A DNA stretch of 64,000 nt from Escallonia rubra (GCA_033065855.1 JAVXUO010001675.1:1-64000); one strand, 5' to 3'. Counted from the first letter of the stretch, positions 46,836 through 58,809 are shown. Program-made: numbers and translations. Notes: generated by a model not told the origin, from the sequence alone.

Positions 46836-47715
46836 GGTGTATGTGTGGTTCTATGTGTGCATGGGTTCTATGTGTGTTACGGAGGTGTATTAGTGTGTTA
46901 CAGGGTGCATGGGTCCCTTTGTGTGTTACAGGGTGCATGGGTCCTTTTGTGTGTTACGGTGTGGGGGGGTGAGGGGGTGGGGTGGGTGTATGTGTTCTTT
47001 GAGTGAGTTTCATTCCATGTCATCTGATGACATGGACCAATCAACTAGAAAAAAATGGCCAATGGATCTATTTTATGAACCCTTTATCATAAAAGACAGT
47101 CGTACCATTTGACATTTTAACAACTTCCACAATCCGTTAGCGGCAGGACTAAATTGGTTCAAAAATGGTATTTTAGGTACTCATTTGAAAGTTTACAAAA
47201 GTTGGGTTCTTAAGCTATACTGTGGTGATACTTTAAGGTACAGATTTGAGATTAGTCCAATATATATATATATATTTTGTAGAAGATATGTGTTTTTGCC
47301 TTTAGTCTTGAAAATCCTCTAACTATACAGGTTTGGAAACCTTTGAAGACTTTTTTTTCCCTTCTGATTTGTTCTTTATTCTAGGAGTAGACTTCTGAAG
47401 ATTGTTTTGAGACACTTATCTTTTTATTTTTCTTTTATTTGATCTTGAAAAGATTGTACCACGCTTTTAGTTCCATTTTGAGACTTCACTACGCTTTTCT
47501 TCATTATATACTAACTAGTAGAATTGGACGACATTTAGATGCTAAAAAATTAAGTAAACCAAAACTAATTTGTAACTATAGACAACCTATGGGCAGCTCG
47601 TGTCTAGCCAGTGATTGCAGTGGACAAATGTTATTCGACATGTAGATGGGATGGGTTGGGCTGGGCGTGGGCTGGACATTGTCCAGCCCTTGGGCTCGAC
47701 CAGCCCGCCCAAGTT

Positions 47716-48001
47716 ACAGTCCTAGTTCCTTTAGCTGTTGGTAAGTCTACAGTTGGTCATACACGGATATTGGCTATCTAAGCGTGCATCCTGATGGTTC
47801 TTCTACTTGGTTGAAGGCTCGATTGTTGCATAAGGGGTATGCACATACTTGTGGGGTTGATTGTTCTTGCACCTTTTGTCCAGTTGCTAAGATGGCTTCG
47901 ATATTTGTTTGTTTCTCTCTCTGCTACTTCTCATAGTTGGCCTCTTCATAACTCAGTTGTTAAGATTGATTTTCATCATGGTGACTTTCAAGAAGAAGTG
48001 C

Positions 48002-48034
<33 letters not shown>

Positions 48035-49080
48035 GAGCAACAAGGGGATTCAAGGTTAAGGTATAGGCTCAAAAAATAACTACATGGTCTTAAACAGTCA
48101 CCGCGCGGTTGGTTTGGACATTTTTATGATATACTTAAGTTGGCTTGTTGATGTGCGGTGGTGATTGTTTTGTGTCATATTGCAGTAGTAATGACTTAAA
48201 ATACTTTTTGTTGTGTATGTTGAAGACATTGTAATTACAGGTGATGATGTTGCTAGAATTAATGATTTGAAGCTCTATTTGCATTGGAAGTTTCAAAACA
48301 AATATTTGTGAAAGTTGAGATTTATTTTCAGTATTGAGGTGGTACAATTGCATAAGAGTACCTTTTTATCCCAGCGAAAGTATGTACTTGATTTAGTAAC
48401 AGAAACAAGATTGTTAGGGTCAAAGCCTCTTGAAAATCCTATGACCCTAAATCCCTAATGTAAAGTTTTTAAATGAGAAGGCGAATGAGCTAGATGATCC
48501 TGAGAGATATCGTACGTTAGTAGAAAATTGGATTATTTGACAGCTACTCGCCCTAAAATTGTTGTCCATGCGAGTTTGGTGGGCTAGTTTCTTGCATTAC
48601 CTTGATCTTCTCACTAGGACTCAGTTATGTATATTATGCGATACCTCAAGGGCACTCTTGGTCATGGTTTATTACGCTATAATATGGGCATGCTCGAGTA
48701 AAAGGTTTTTCTAGTGCAATTAGGTAGGATCCTATCTGATAAAAGGTCTACTATAGGTAATTGTACGTTTGTTGGAAGTAATCTAGTGTCTTGAAAAGTA
48801 AAAAAAAAATGTTATTTCTCGATCAAGTACGGAAGAAGAATGTTGAGTTTTTGCGATTTAACATGGATACAAAACTATATGAGCTTCATTTTCGTGATCC
48901 ATCACCAATGCAGCTATGATGTGACAATAACTCACCCATGTATATGGTTTCTAATCTGGTTTTCCATGAAAGGACCAAACAAATTGAACTGGATTGCCAC
49001 TTTGTTCGTGAGAAAATGCAACATGAACTTATTTCTACAAGCTATGTGAAGACATGGATCAACTTGCAAATGAGGTTAGA
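47716..49080 (+). pseudogene. Reverse transcriptase and RNase H remnants of the old copia element
   Basis: The frame resumes with VPLAVGKSTVG at about 47725 and GFTKV-type sequence around 47890-48000 (WPLHNSVVKIDFHHGDFQEEV). A catalytic-loop remnant VVYVEDIVITGDD is near 48210, ERYRTLVG-like sequence near 48505, and the RNase H end FHERTKQIELDCHFVREK near 48965. Several frameshifts and stops interrupt it. Confidence 0.75.
48006..48034. repeat. (AT)n(GT)n microsatellite
   Basis: ATATATAT followed by GTGTGTGT within the copia reverse transcriptase remnant. Confidence 0.8.
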
Positions 49081-49128
49081 TTAACAAGCTAGACATGTTT
49101 AACATATATGCTTCAAATTGACGGGGCA

Positions 49129-49270
49129 TGTTATGCTATGGATTAGGTTAAGCTTATATGGATCTTTGCACTCATAAAACCTAATATAAGTACTATGGTG
49201 CAAGGTGTGGATTAGTTTAGCTCAAACTCTTGTTTCTTGCAATTGATGTCTCTTTCTGCCTCTGGCTTTC
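49129..49270 (+). repeat. Right LTR remnant of the old copia element
   Basis: Starts TGTTATGCTATGG just after a polypurine stretch. Its later part matches 41918-42010. The 3' limit is unclear. Confidence 0.6.
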
Positions 49271-50019
49271 TCTCTTCCCCTTAATAGGGAAAAGTTTGAC
49301 TATCAATGTTGGTGAATCAATAGCTCAAGATGGTTGTATATCAATGGCGGGGAATGGATTTAAGGATTGTGGTATGTCCAATGGTGGCTCCAGTGGCGAC
49401 GAGATGATAGGTGAAGTAGGGAGGGGGTCGACGAGAATGAGAAGGTTACAGTGGTGAGAAGAGAAGAGGGGGAAGTTAATGGCTACAAGGCTTGGGATAA
49501 GGAAGAAGAAAGAGAGGATTTATTTGTTTTGTTTGCTCTTATTTGAAATAACATAATAAACCTTGAAAACTATGTAGAGTGAATAACAATATGAGGGGCA
49601 TTATAGCAAAATAGTCTCTTTGGCAATTAAAATTACCTACTGGATTGAGCAACTTCTATTTTCTCACTTAACTTATGAAAAAAGAACGGGTCAATATCGC
49701 GTTAGTGCCTCAAACTATCTCCGAATCTTTATAATAACAATTGAACTTCTATTTTTGTTAAAATAGTTCATCCGTCTCTAAATTGGTCCTTCTATTAGCC
49801 TTTCCATTGAAAATTATGTCCACAGTTTTGTCATTAAAGTTGTTCCTTTCTTCTACCTTTTTCTTCACCCCACTACCAAATCAAACCTTTCCAAACTTTC
49901 TCGTACAGCCCTAAGCCACAACTCCACAACTCAACCTTTCATATTTGGCTGCTGCCACTTTCGCGCCCTCTTTTACTTTTATATTGTGTTGATTTGAGCG
50001 GCTGTGACTGTGCAGTCGA
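49271..50019. other. Unassigned non-coding DNA
   Basis: Contains G-rich then pyrimidine-rich segments and only short chance frames. Confidence 0.35.
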
Positions 50020-50410
50020 TTTATCTACTACCCACTACCACCCATCACCTAAATAACATCACCACATCGTCAAGTTTGCACCTCACCATAACTATCAGAC
50101 ATCATCACCTTGTCAAATTTGTAACTTGTCACCACATTGCCCCAAGACTGCCAGATTTGCTACCCACCACCACCAATCACCCAAAGAGCTACTTTTTAGG
50201 GTTATTGGTAGTGGTTGGTAGCAGATCTGGCAGTCATGGGGTAAGGTCATGACAAGGTGCAAAATTAACGACACTATGAGCTCTTTAGGTGATTAGTGAT
50301 GGTGGATAACAGCTCTTTGGGTGATAGGTGATGGTGGATAGCAGATTTAATAGTCGTGGGGCGAGGTGGTAATGTAGTGCAAAGTTGACGAGGTGATGAC
50401 ACTCTTTAGG
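50020..50410. repeat. Imperfect foldback
   Basis: The left half (CCACTACCACCCATCACC ... GTCAAGTTTGCACCTC ... GACTGCCAGATTTGCTACC) is roughly inverted in the right half (GGTAGCAGATCTGGCAGTC ... GATAGGTGATGGTGG ... GTGCAAAGTTGACGAGGTG). Within the right half the GGTGATGGTGGATA segment is repeated. No coding. Confidence 0.65.
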
Positions 50411-51673
50411 GGTAGTAGATCTGGCAGTCGTAGGGCGAAGTGGTTATCGCGGATGTAGGGTTGATTAGGCCATGATGTCGGTGGCTTGGGGGTGCGAGAG
50501 CTGTGGGTAGCAGTGATCAGTGGGGTAATTGCTAGGGGGTGGAGAGTTGTGGCGATCCAATGGTGATTGGTTTGTTGGTGAGTATGGCTAATCATTGGTT
50601 GCAACCTTTGAGTAACTAGTTGCAGCTTATAAGTCCAGAAGACATCGATTGCAATTAATGGATCAATTGCAACTTTAGTAGTCACATGAGTAGAAAATTT
50701 TATCTTCACACCTCTTTCTTATATTTACTTTTCTTCTTCTAGATGATCGGGTGATGCATCATTTGAGTTGTTGAAAAGCTAATAAAGTGATATTTGCATT
50801 GATATAAAACTTGGCTTTTGATTAATCCTAGAGAATAGCAAGTTAAGCTCCAACATTGCCCCAAAACTTTTCATCTTCATGTTTTGGCAACCTATGGACA
50901 AATCTTTTGAATATCTCTTTGATTTCTATCACGATGAGCATATTAAACATGTTTTTATGCATAGTCATTATAATCATCATTTTCTCATGATTCTTTAGCA
51001 TTCCATCTTCATCAAAGCTCTTCGAGATATTTTCAAGGCCTCTTTTGCTTTCTTCGTAAGATTGTGCATCCAATTCGTTTTCAGATTCTCATTATAGTTC
51101 TTAGTATCTAGATTTTATTGTTTTGAAATGTTTTCATTACTTGATTTTTTTAATCCAAACTTTGAACATCTTTGTGGCCACATGGATCTGTTAATGAAGT
51201 CGGAGATGTTGACTTGTCATCCTCTAGACTGATAAGCTTGGATGCTTTCAGGTTATAGGTCTACTTTGACTTTGTATTCTAGTTTCATGGTTGTAGATTC
51301 AGTTGTTGTGATAAGGTAAAGAAGTCAATCTACTGCTTAAGGATGGATCTCTATGAAAGAGAAGGGCGGTTCAACCATGGGTACAGGACGCAAGAAACGT
51401 CAAAGAATGAATTATTCTAGATCTTCAAGTCACTGGCTTATAATCTTGTATTCAAGCTCTTTAGTAATCTTTCCTTATAATTCTTCATCATCAATCATCG
51501 TCTGATGTGTGATTATGCTAGTTAACCTTATATCCATGAAGTGCACACTTTAAACACACATTGATAACATAAATAACGTGTTGTTATCCTCAAGACAAGA
51601 TTAAGCCGAGACCCCAGAGCCTTAAGGCTAACATTGACAGCATTACGCCACCTTCCATGCTCTCTAACTCATA
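50411..51673. other. Unassigned non-coding DNA
   Basis: No gene motifs or clear element ends were seen. Confidence 0.3.
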
Positions 51674-51681
51674 ATCCGAGC

Positions 51682-52224
51682 TAGGGCTGTATACGAACCG
51701 AGTTCGAGCCAAACATATGTATATTTAAACTCGTTTGCTTAGTTTCAGACCATGTTCGTGTTCGTTTAATCTTCAAAATTTTGTTTGAATTCGTTCGCAG
51801 TTCGTTTAACAAAACTCGTGTTTGGCTCGAGTTCGTTCATTTATTCGTACGAACCGAACTCGAACTTGAAAACTCGTGTTCTCGTTCAAAAAAATTACTT
51901 CAAACTAGAACTACATCTTACTTGATCCAATTGTCTAAGTGATTTTAGGGCTTTTAAGTTTAAATTAATTTATACTATAATTAAATTATACTATTTTTGA
52001 GTTTTGAATATATTATAACTAAGTTATTATCTAGACGAGCTGTTCACGAACACATTCGTGAACACTTTGAAATGTTCATGCTCGGCTCGTTTAATAAACG
52101 AGTTCTAATATTTTGTTCATGTTCGGTTCGTAGGGTTCGTATATTATACAAACGAACATGAACGAGTTCTTGGGGGAACGAACCATGACCAGTTCATGAA
52201 CAACTCGGTTTATTTACAGCCCTA
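51682..52224. mobile_element. Short hAT element, 8-bp target duplication
   Basis: A 543-bp element with ends TAGGGCTGTATACGAACCGAG / (rc) TAGGGCTGTAAATAAACCGAG, flanked by ATCCGAGC at 51674-51681 and 52225-52232. Subterminal TTCG/CGAA motifs (GAACTCG, TTCGTTT) repeat densely. Non-autonomous. Confidence 0.94.
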
Positions 52225-52232
52225 ATCCGAGC

Positions 52233-53420
52233 AACAGTGGAAGGAGTACTCGGCTCATTAAGGAGTTGTTTAACTCGTGTTCCTTGCAAGCTCTGATATT
52301 TGCACTCATTCTCATCAAACTTATGCGCACACTAGTAAAGCTTGACTCGGCTAGTATGAAGGAATCTCAAAAGAACAATTTTGACATGTTAAATACATCT
52401 TTTCATATCAAAGTTAATTTCTGATTATTGAGTGCATAAATGCCATAAAACAACAAAAACAATACCTGAAGAATTAAATGCTTAAGTCTCGTGTTTGGGT
52501 TGAATCATGATAAGCCCTTATAAATACCATAAACTATGTTACAATAGCTGCCATGTGATTATTCAAACTCGAACAGATGTTATGATAAAAGTTACACATA
52601 AAAAACTTGTCATAAAAGTGCTTGACCAAAAGATCATGTATCGTCTTAAAAGCCCGCCCGATAAACATTCAAGCTAACGACCGAAACCACACAGGCATTT
52701 CATGAGGTCGAGATGAAATCGAGCCTGTAAATGTCTTTATATCAAGACTTCACTTTAAGCACAAAAGATGATCTATATTTAAAAGGGTTCACAACTTGTT
52801 GCTTAATAAAGCTTAACAATTCTATGCTTCATAAATTCAAGTTGAGCACACACATCTTCACGAACAACGTGGAGGAAACTCTCCTTTTTTACCTTTGAAA
52901 ACTTGTCTCAAATTCCGTGAGAAGTTGTTCTTCACGAGAAATGAATGGAGGGGGGATAACGCAACAGCTCGTGACAGAGCCAGAGATGGAAGTCAGCCTG
53001 TCAAGTCGCTGTTTTTTTTCTTTTCTCTTTCTCAAAATTTTCAGTACTTAACGTGAAATCACATCACTTCAGTACTCAGAGCAACCCCCAGCCCCCACCT
53101 TTCTGCCCTCCTGACTTTCATCTCCCCCATTTCTCTGTGACTTCTTTACTTTGTCCTGGCATCTACTTTGTATTTGCATTGTCTCCACATTTTTTTCTTT
53201 ATAATGCTACAAAGCCCATGTGCTTTTTTGGACCTATCTGAATAGATATCGAGAAGAGTGAGGAATATCTGTTGGGGTAGTGTAATAACTGAGCATGTTT
53301 CTGTGAAATCAAGTTCAACAACTCCCTTTTACACCCCTCACTAGTGGGCACTTGTTCCTTCTGTTCTTTTCCTTTTGTAGCAGCACTAGTTTCCTTCTCT
53401 TCCCAAACAGCGCTCAAGAA
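52233..53420 (+). promoter_or_regulatory. Upstream region of the HIPP gene
   Basis: Non-coding, AT-rich. A pyrimidine-rich leader with a TATA-like TTTATAATG at about 53198 precedes the HIPP start codon. No other gene seen. Confidence 0.4.
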
Positions 53421-55395
53421 ATGACTAAAGATGAAGAATTTAAGCTCCTCAAGATCCAGGTTTCCCTCATTTCTTTTTCATAAAAGCTCCGCATTCTGTT
53501 TGTATTTGATCAGCCTGTCTTATAAACAAGGCCTGTCTTATAAACCTTGTTTATAAGACAGGCTGATCAAATCTTGTTTATAAGACAGCCTGTCTTATGT
53601 AATAAGTGGGCTTTCCTTATAAATCTTGTTTTTTGTTGGTTTTTGCTTGCCTTCTGAAGTTTGTTTTGTTTTACTGTTTCACAGAATTGTACACTCAGAG
53701 TGAACATACACTGTGATGGGTGTAAGCAGAAAGTCAAGAAACTTATGCAGAGAATTGAAGGTGCATTGTTTTTATTCAACTTTCCTTTCATTATTGTATC
53801 ATCCTTTTGCTTTTCCAGTTATGATGTGCTTATAGTGATGATTGACTGTAACTTTGCATTCTTTTCTGTATTTCTGCTCATAATCTCCTGTTCTTGACTT
53901 CTTGCCCTGTTTCTTCGCATCATTGGCTTTTTCCTGTTCAAGGTTTACTGCTTTTCTTAATTAGGCCTTCACAACTTCTCAGTTTGGGATCATCTAGTGT
54001 GGTAAAAAATTTAGGAAAATTTGTACTTGACAAGTTCGTAAGTGTATTAGTTTCTTAGCAAGCCACTGCCTTTTGAAACATGGTTATGCTGTATTTTTAG
54101 TAAACGGGCCTTAACTTTGGATCTTTGGGGAGAAGTCTTGTTAGTCAAAAAAGTTTAGATCTTTTTGCTGCTTCACCTTTTCCTTTTTGTTTCTTTTTAT
54201 GGCTTGTTTCCTTTTCACTTTGATCTTTTTTCTGCCTCAAGTTTTCGTATGTTCTTGTTTTTTTTTCTTTAATTCTTTCTGTTGAACAGGTGTTTACCAA
54301 GTGAGCATAGATGCAGAGCAACAGAAAGTGACAGTTTCAGGAAGTGTAGATGCAGCAACTTTGATTAAGAAATTGGTCAGAGCTGGTAAGCATGCTGAGC
54401 TCTGGTCAAACAGCAAAACCAACCATCAAAACCAGAAGCAGAAGGCCAACTGCATCAAAGATGACAAAACCAACAAGAAGGGCCAACAACAAAATCAAAA
54501 TGTGTTAAAGGGACTTGAGGCTCTCAAAAACCAGCAGAAGTTCCCAAATCTCATTGCTGAAATGGATGCTGATGATGACCTTGATGATGATGATTTTGAT
54601 GATGACGAATTTGCAGAGGAGGAACTCCAATTTCTGAAAGAGAAAATGGGTTTGCTCAGGCAACAAGGGATTGATCTAAACAATACAAGGAAGGGTCTTG
54701 CAGTTCCCAACAATGCCAAAATCAACAATAATGGTGTAAATGGAAATGGTAATGGTGGAAAGAAAGGAAACCCAAATCAGAACATGGGAATGAAGGGGAA
54801 TCCTAGTGGTGGAATTGGAGTAGATCAGAAAGCAATGGCAGCAGCACTGAAACTGAACAATGCCCATTTGGGTAGCAATGTAAACATCAATACTGGGGAG
54901 GCCAAAAGGGGAAATGACATAGGTTCCTTGATAAATCTTGCTGGCTTTCCAGGAAATGTGGGAAATAGCAATCTTGCTGCTGCTTTAGGAGGCAATAGTA
55001 ACTCCAATGGAATGGGAGGAGGGTTTCACCATCAAGTCCAACCAAACAATGGGTTCCAAGGATCATCTTCTACAGTATACCCCAATGCTGCTGGTGGTTT
55101 CCTTACAGGGCAGCAGCATCCATCACAGATGCTGATGAACATGAATGGGCTTCAACAGTACAGCAACAACCCTGCTGCTGCATCAATGATGATGAACTTG
55201 CAGAACAGGCACCCCCTGCAACAACAGCCCCAGATGATGTACCATAGGGCTCCTCTCATCCCCCCAAGCACTGGTTACTATTACAATTATAACCCTGTTC
55301 CATACACTTGTAATGAGCCTAGTTATGTCACCAATGACCACTCTGCAACCCATATGTTCAGTGATGAAAACACAAGTAGCTGCTCAATCATGTAA
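53421..55395 (+). CDS. Heavy-metal-associated isoprenylated plant protein (HIPP)
   Basis: Exons 53421-53459, 53685-53760 and 54290-55395 join through GT/AG introns to 406 residues. Residues about 10-75 form one heavy-metal-associated (HMA) domain: [19 protein letters not shown] with the metal-binding CxxC (CDGC), then [18 protein letters not shown] and [18 protein letters not shown] Lys/Gln/Asn-rich linker follows, then an acidic run ([20 protein letters not shown]), a Gly/Asn-rich middle and a Gln/Met-rich tail. The protein ends CSIM, a CaaX box for farnesylation, so membrane or nuclear attachment is expected. Known family role: binding of transition metals and signalling or transcription partners. 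Full-length and intact. The start is supported by [13 protein letters not shown] leading directly into the domain. Confidence 0.95.
53506..53570. repeat. Perfect 26-bp inverted repeat in HIPP intron 1
   Basis: TTGATCAGCCTGTCTTATAA plus ACAAGG (53506-53531) is exactly inverted at 53545-53570. The 13-base spacer repeats part of the arm, and a further partial inverted copy follows at about 53572-53597. Confidence 0.9.
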
Positions 55396-57409
55396 TGATA
55401 ACCTGAGGGTGATAGATTATGGTTCTTGACTAGAGGAATTGGTGCCTTTTGACAGTGTTTTGTAGTGTGGGGAAGCAGGTATGGGTAGGATTAATGAGAT
55501 GTATTGTGAAGTTGTTAGAAATGTTGTCTTATCTTCACTTTAGTGGTTTAATTACTTCAAGTATCTGTACTTATGTTATTTGTTTGTTTCAGCCTCCAAG
55601 ATAGGCTTGGTGACTTGTAAATTTGTAGTTTGTGAGTTTAAATTTTCTGAACATGACCAATGTCTGGTCTATCATCATACAGAGTACATCTTTTTGAACC
55701 TGATATTAACTTTTTTCGTTTTTGGGGAAATTTTAAGATTCAGAAGTGAATATCTTCTCCTGGACAAGGACAAGAACATATATATAAATGAAAGGAATGG
55801 TATAATCTTTGATGCTTGTACTCGTGCAAGCATCTGGCTTAAAATGTGTATGCAAGCACTAAGAGCAATTTGAGTAGAGCCTATCACTTTTGGTTCAAAT
55901 TAACATAGACCAATGAGTCAGGACAGCTTTGTAAGTCGTTGTATGAACAAAATGTTTCTCTTATCCACCGGAAGAAAATAATCGGTCGGCAAGGAAGGAA
56001 AAGACTCATGAGATTTATATATTTAGTTATAAATCAATATTAACCTGATGTGAGATTATATCTCAACATGCCTCTACATGTGTCGCAATTTTTTTTAAAG
56101 ATCGACCAAACAGATGAATGATTTAGATTAGAAGACAATGGATTTGATTTTTAACTTGTTTGCTGGGATTGAACGGACCTTTAATGATACCATGTGAAAG
56201 CATTCATCTCAAAATTAATTGACAATATGTGAAGAGACCCACAAGGCTTAACTATTGAAGTATTAATCACTATTTTCTAGAATTGTGATTATATCTCAAC
56301 ATCAGACTTTTGAGCAGGCCTAACACGTGGATGAATTAAACTAGGTGCATGTTGATTTAATATTTGAATTGTCTGCTAAGCGTCGATGTTGATTTAATAT
56401 TTGAATTGTCTGCTGAACGTCAATCGATCCACTGTGATATCACGTAAGAAGATCAAATTCAAAACCAATTAACAATTAAAAGAGAAGTACACAAAACTTG
56501 TATATTTAATTGTTAATCATTATTTACCCAACGTCAAGAGTACTAAAATGTTTAAATATACCACTTCCCTTTTGTGGGATTGAACATTGTTCACTTAGTG
56601 GATGATTAATGTACGATCTTTTATTGTATGGTTTTGAGGACCATATATATTATAGTCAAACTCAAGGGTCCAATAGTTTTTGGCTTGGCAGACAAGGTGT
56701 GGGCATTGGTTACTGGACTGGTGCAGAGGCATTATAACAGTGGAGCCAGAGGGTAGGAAAAGTTGTGTTGACACTGCATTGGTTACCGTTGTCAACTAAG
56801 TATTCTATGAAGGTTTGGTGAGGCTGGATAGGCACGCGTGCATCACGTGGCTGCTGTCAGACGGTGTCACCGACAGGACCACCGCAGTGGACTGGAGGAG
56901 ACACCAGTTAGTGGGGTGGGAGAGCTGTAGAGCCTTTGGAAGAACCTTTGAAACCAAATGATGTGTGCATGATGGTTGCATTTGCCAGCAACTGGACGAA
57001 AAGTGGAGCTGCGAGTAATTGGATGAATCATTTTTTGGGCCAATTCTGGTCTCTGAGATCATTGCATCCGGACTGGAGTGTGCTTTCTTGATGCGGCAAC
57101 AGATTCAAAGTCAAGAGAGCCTTGTTGATAGTACGATGTGCCTGCTCTTTCTGTTCTTTTTCAGCTTTCCTTACTTCCAATCCGATATGAAATTTGGGTT
57201 CCTTTTCAGTTTTGTAAAGGGATTGAATGTCTGATGGTACATTCTTTGCTAGGTGATCACGGCTTTGGCTCTCAGACTCTCAATTCTGGTTCGGTTTAAA
57301 AGTTTAAGTCGTTAGAGAAAGGGTGCACGTAAATAGACTAATCAATACCACCAAGTGCACAAGCTAATTGAGTATGCGAATTGCAAAAAAATGATCTCAA
57401 GATCTGTTT
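55396..57409 (+). other. HIPP 3' UTR and intergenic DNA
   Basis: The first 200 bases are probably the 3' untranslated region. The rest is AT-rich with no gene. Sequence around 57290-57330 (GGTTCGGTTTAAAAGTTTAAG) looks like a fragment related to the LTR piece right of the element at 57415-60114. Confidence 0.4.
56349..56422. repeat. 37-bp tandem duplication
   Basis: ATGTTGATTTAATATTTGAA plus TTGTCTGCT-type sequence twice in a row, periods 56349-56385 and 56386-56422, with few differences. Confidence 0.88.
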
Positions 57410-57414
57410 GCACC

Positions 57415-58009
57415 ACAAAATTTATTTTTTACTAATAAGTTCACTTTGATTAAATGCCACTAAATGACATTTACTTTTTATTATTTCTGAAGAAATAATG
57501 GAAGATTCAAGAAGTGAAAGAAATTAATTTCTGAAAATATGTCATATTGATAAGGGATACGTATGGTTGGTTACTTATCAGTGGGTGGTTATTTCTTAAG
57601 TGGGTAGTTTATCTCACTAAGTGGGTAGTTTCTTGTAATGATAGTTATTTTTTACAAAGCCTCTAGTATAAATATTGGGTCAAAGAAGAAAAGGAGGACA
57701 CAAACACAAACAATCATCAATTAGACAAAGTCTTTTTCTTTCTTTTTCTTTAGTTTAGAGGCTTTTGCTGCCATCGATAGGAAGTTTAGTTTCCAGACTT
57801 GGAAACATTAATGTATGAACATTCTATCAATCGAAAGCTCTCTCTTTTGTCATTTATGGGCGCGCAATCGTTCTACTTTCTACGTTTCGTCTTCATTTTC
57901 CATTTTCGGAGAAGTCCCCAGGCCCTAGGGGCAAAAAAGATTCCACACTTTTAATCGATTGTGCCGCCGGTGCACAAATCGATTGTGAGTTTGCCTAGCA
58001 GCGCAAACA
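57415..58009 (+). repeat. Left LTR
   Basis: Ends TGTTTGC/GCAAACA. TATA box in CTAGTATAAATATTGG (about 57663-57678), with tandem AAGTGGGTAGTTT motifs before it. It contains ATCGATTGTG twice near its 3' end, separated by CCGCCGGTGCACAA. Confidence 0.92.
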
Positions 58010-58049
58010 TTGGCACGCCCAGTGTGACCCTTGTATCTGAAAAGGGAAA

Positions 58050-58809
58050 ATGCCAAGTACAAGAAGTCATGTTAGGAATGAATTTCATTCAGAGTGTTTG
58101 GAGGCCTCCTTTCAACTTTTGTTAGAAAATATGCGTGAATTAGGCGTGCTTAGCGAGAACGTTGTGAAGTCATTACTTCAATTGGCTGAAACTTACACCA
58201 AAATTTGTGCAAGTGCTTTGTATCAATTCAATGAAATGCCAAAATTGACAAAAAAAGTTGGATAATGTATCATTTGTTGAGAAAAATGCAAAGGATAATA
58301 ATATTTCTGACCATGAAATGGTCTTTACACCCAAAAGAAAATGAAAATGGTGTTATTGGGGGGCATATCAGTGGTTCACAAGATCACCAAATGATGTCTA
58401 CACCAAAAGGAAAAATTAATGGTGATATTGGGCATAATGATGCCTAAAAATGGCCAAAGAGCAATTGTTTCTTTTTAAAGAAGATGATGATAAATCACTG
58501 GAAGTTCTAAACCAACAGTCTATCTTATCATCATGTGAAAAATGGCCAAAGCAAAATGATGACATGGCTGATAAATGTTTTGAAAAGCCAATTTTCGTGG
58601 AAGATCACTCCAATTTTTATGGATACCAAGATACAAATGGGTTTGAAAAAATCGTGAATTCATTAGATTTAGGTATGCAACACCCATTTTGGATTTGCGG
58701 TTCCCACCAGTGTTTTATTTTGGTTATATGGCTTATAAATCAGCATGATTTATATGTTGTTTGCACGAGAAATTTCATTAGATTAATCAATCGATTGGCT
58801 TATCAGTAG
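58050..58809 (+). other. Short internal frames of the LTR element, unrecognised
   Basis: ATG at 58050 opens a 71-codon frame (MPSTRSHVRNEFHSE ... QLAETYTKICASALYQF). Further frames continue at 58265-58447 and 58450-58809 and share repeated words (NGVIGGHISGSQDHQMMSTPKGK, then similar wording). The three together may be a single decayed gag-like or unrelated captured protein. No known domain was recognised. Confidence 0.35.

Larger units (their letters stand above)
44755..47258. mobile_element. Long-TIR element, MULE-like
   Basis: About 125 bases at the left (GGGCTAATCTCAAATATG ... CCTTAAAGTATCA ... GAGTACCTAAAGTACC) are inverted at the right (47135-47258). Weaker matching reaches about 200 bases inward, including a CCATGTCAT motif. 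Long inverted ends without an obvious transposase suggest a non-autonomous Mutator-like or foldback element. Exact target duplication not resolved. Another element (45400-46649) is nested in it. Confidence 0.65.
41918..49270 (+). mobile_element. Old, degraded Ty1/copia element broken by later insertions
   Basis: LTR-like sequence around 41918-42060 (TGGGTCTTTGTACACATAA ... TTTAGCTCTTGTTTCTT) matches 49129-49260. A degenerate primer-binding site (ATGGTACTAGAG) follows the first at about 42062. Integrase remnants lie at about 42380-43140 (GCVLFIHDHR, KCIFLVYSRTQKGYYCYS). The reverse transcriptase start (EEMMALE...) is at about 43440-43500 and resumes at about 47716. VVYVEDIVITGDD, with Glu in place of the first catalytic Asp, is near 48210, and RNase H (FHERTKQIELDCHFVREK) near 48960-49020. 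Polypurine ACGGGGCA precedes the right LTR at 49129. Many stops. About 4.2 kb of later insertions sits in the reverse transcriptase. Confidence 0.8.

Noticed and set aside
46707..47006. Open frames rich in Val/Cys or Thr/His around 46.7-47.0 kb
   Set aside because: They are translations of the (GT)n(GA)n microsatellite.
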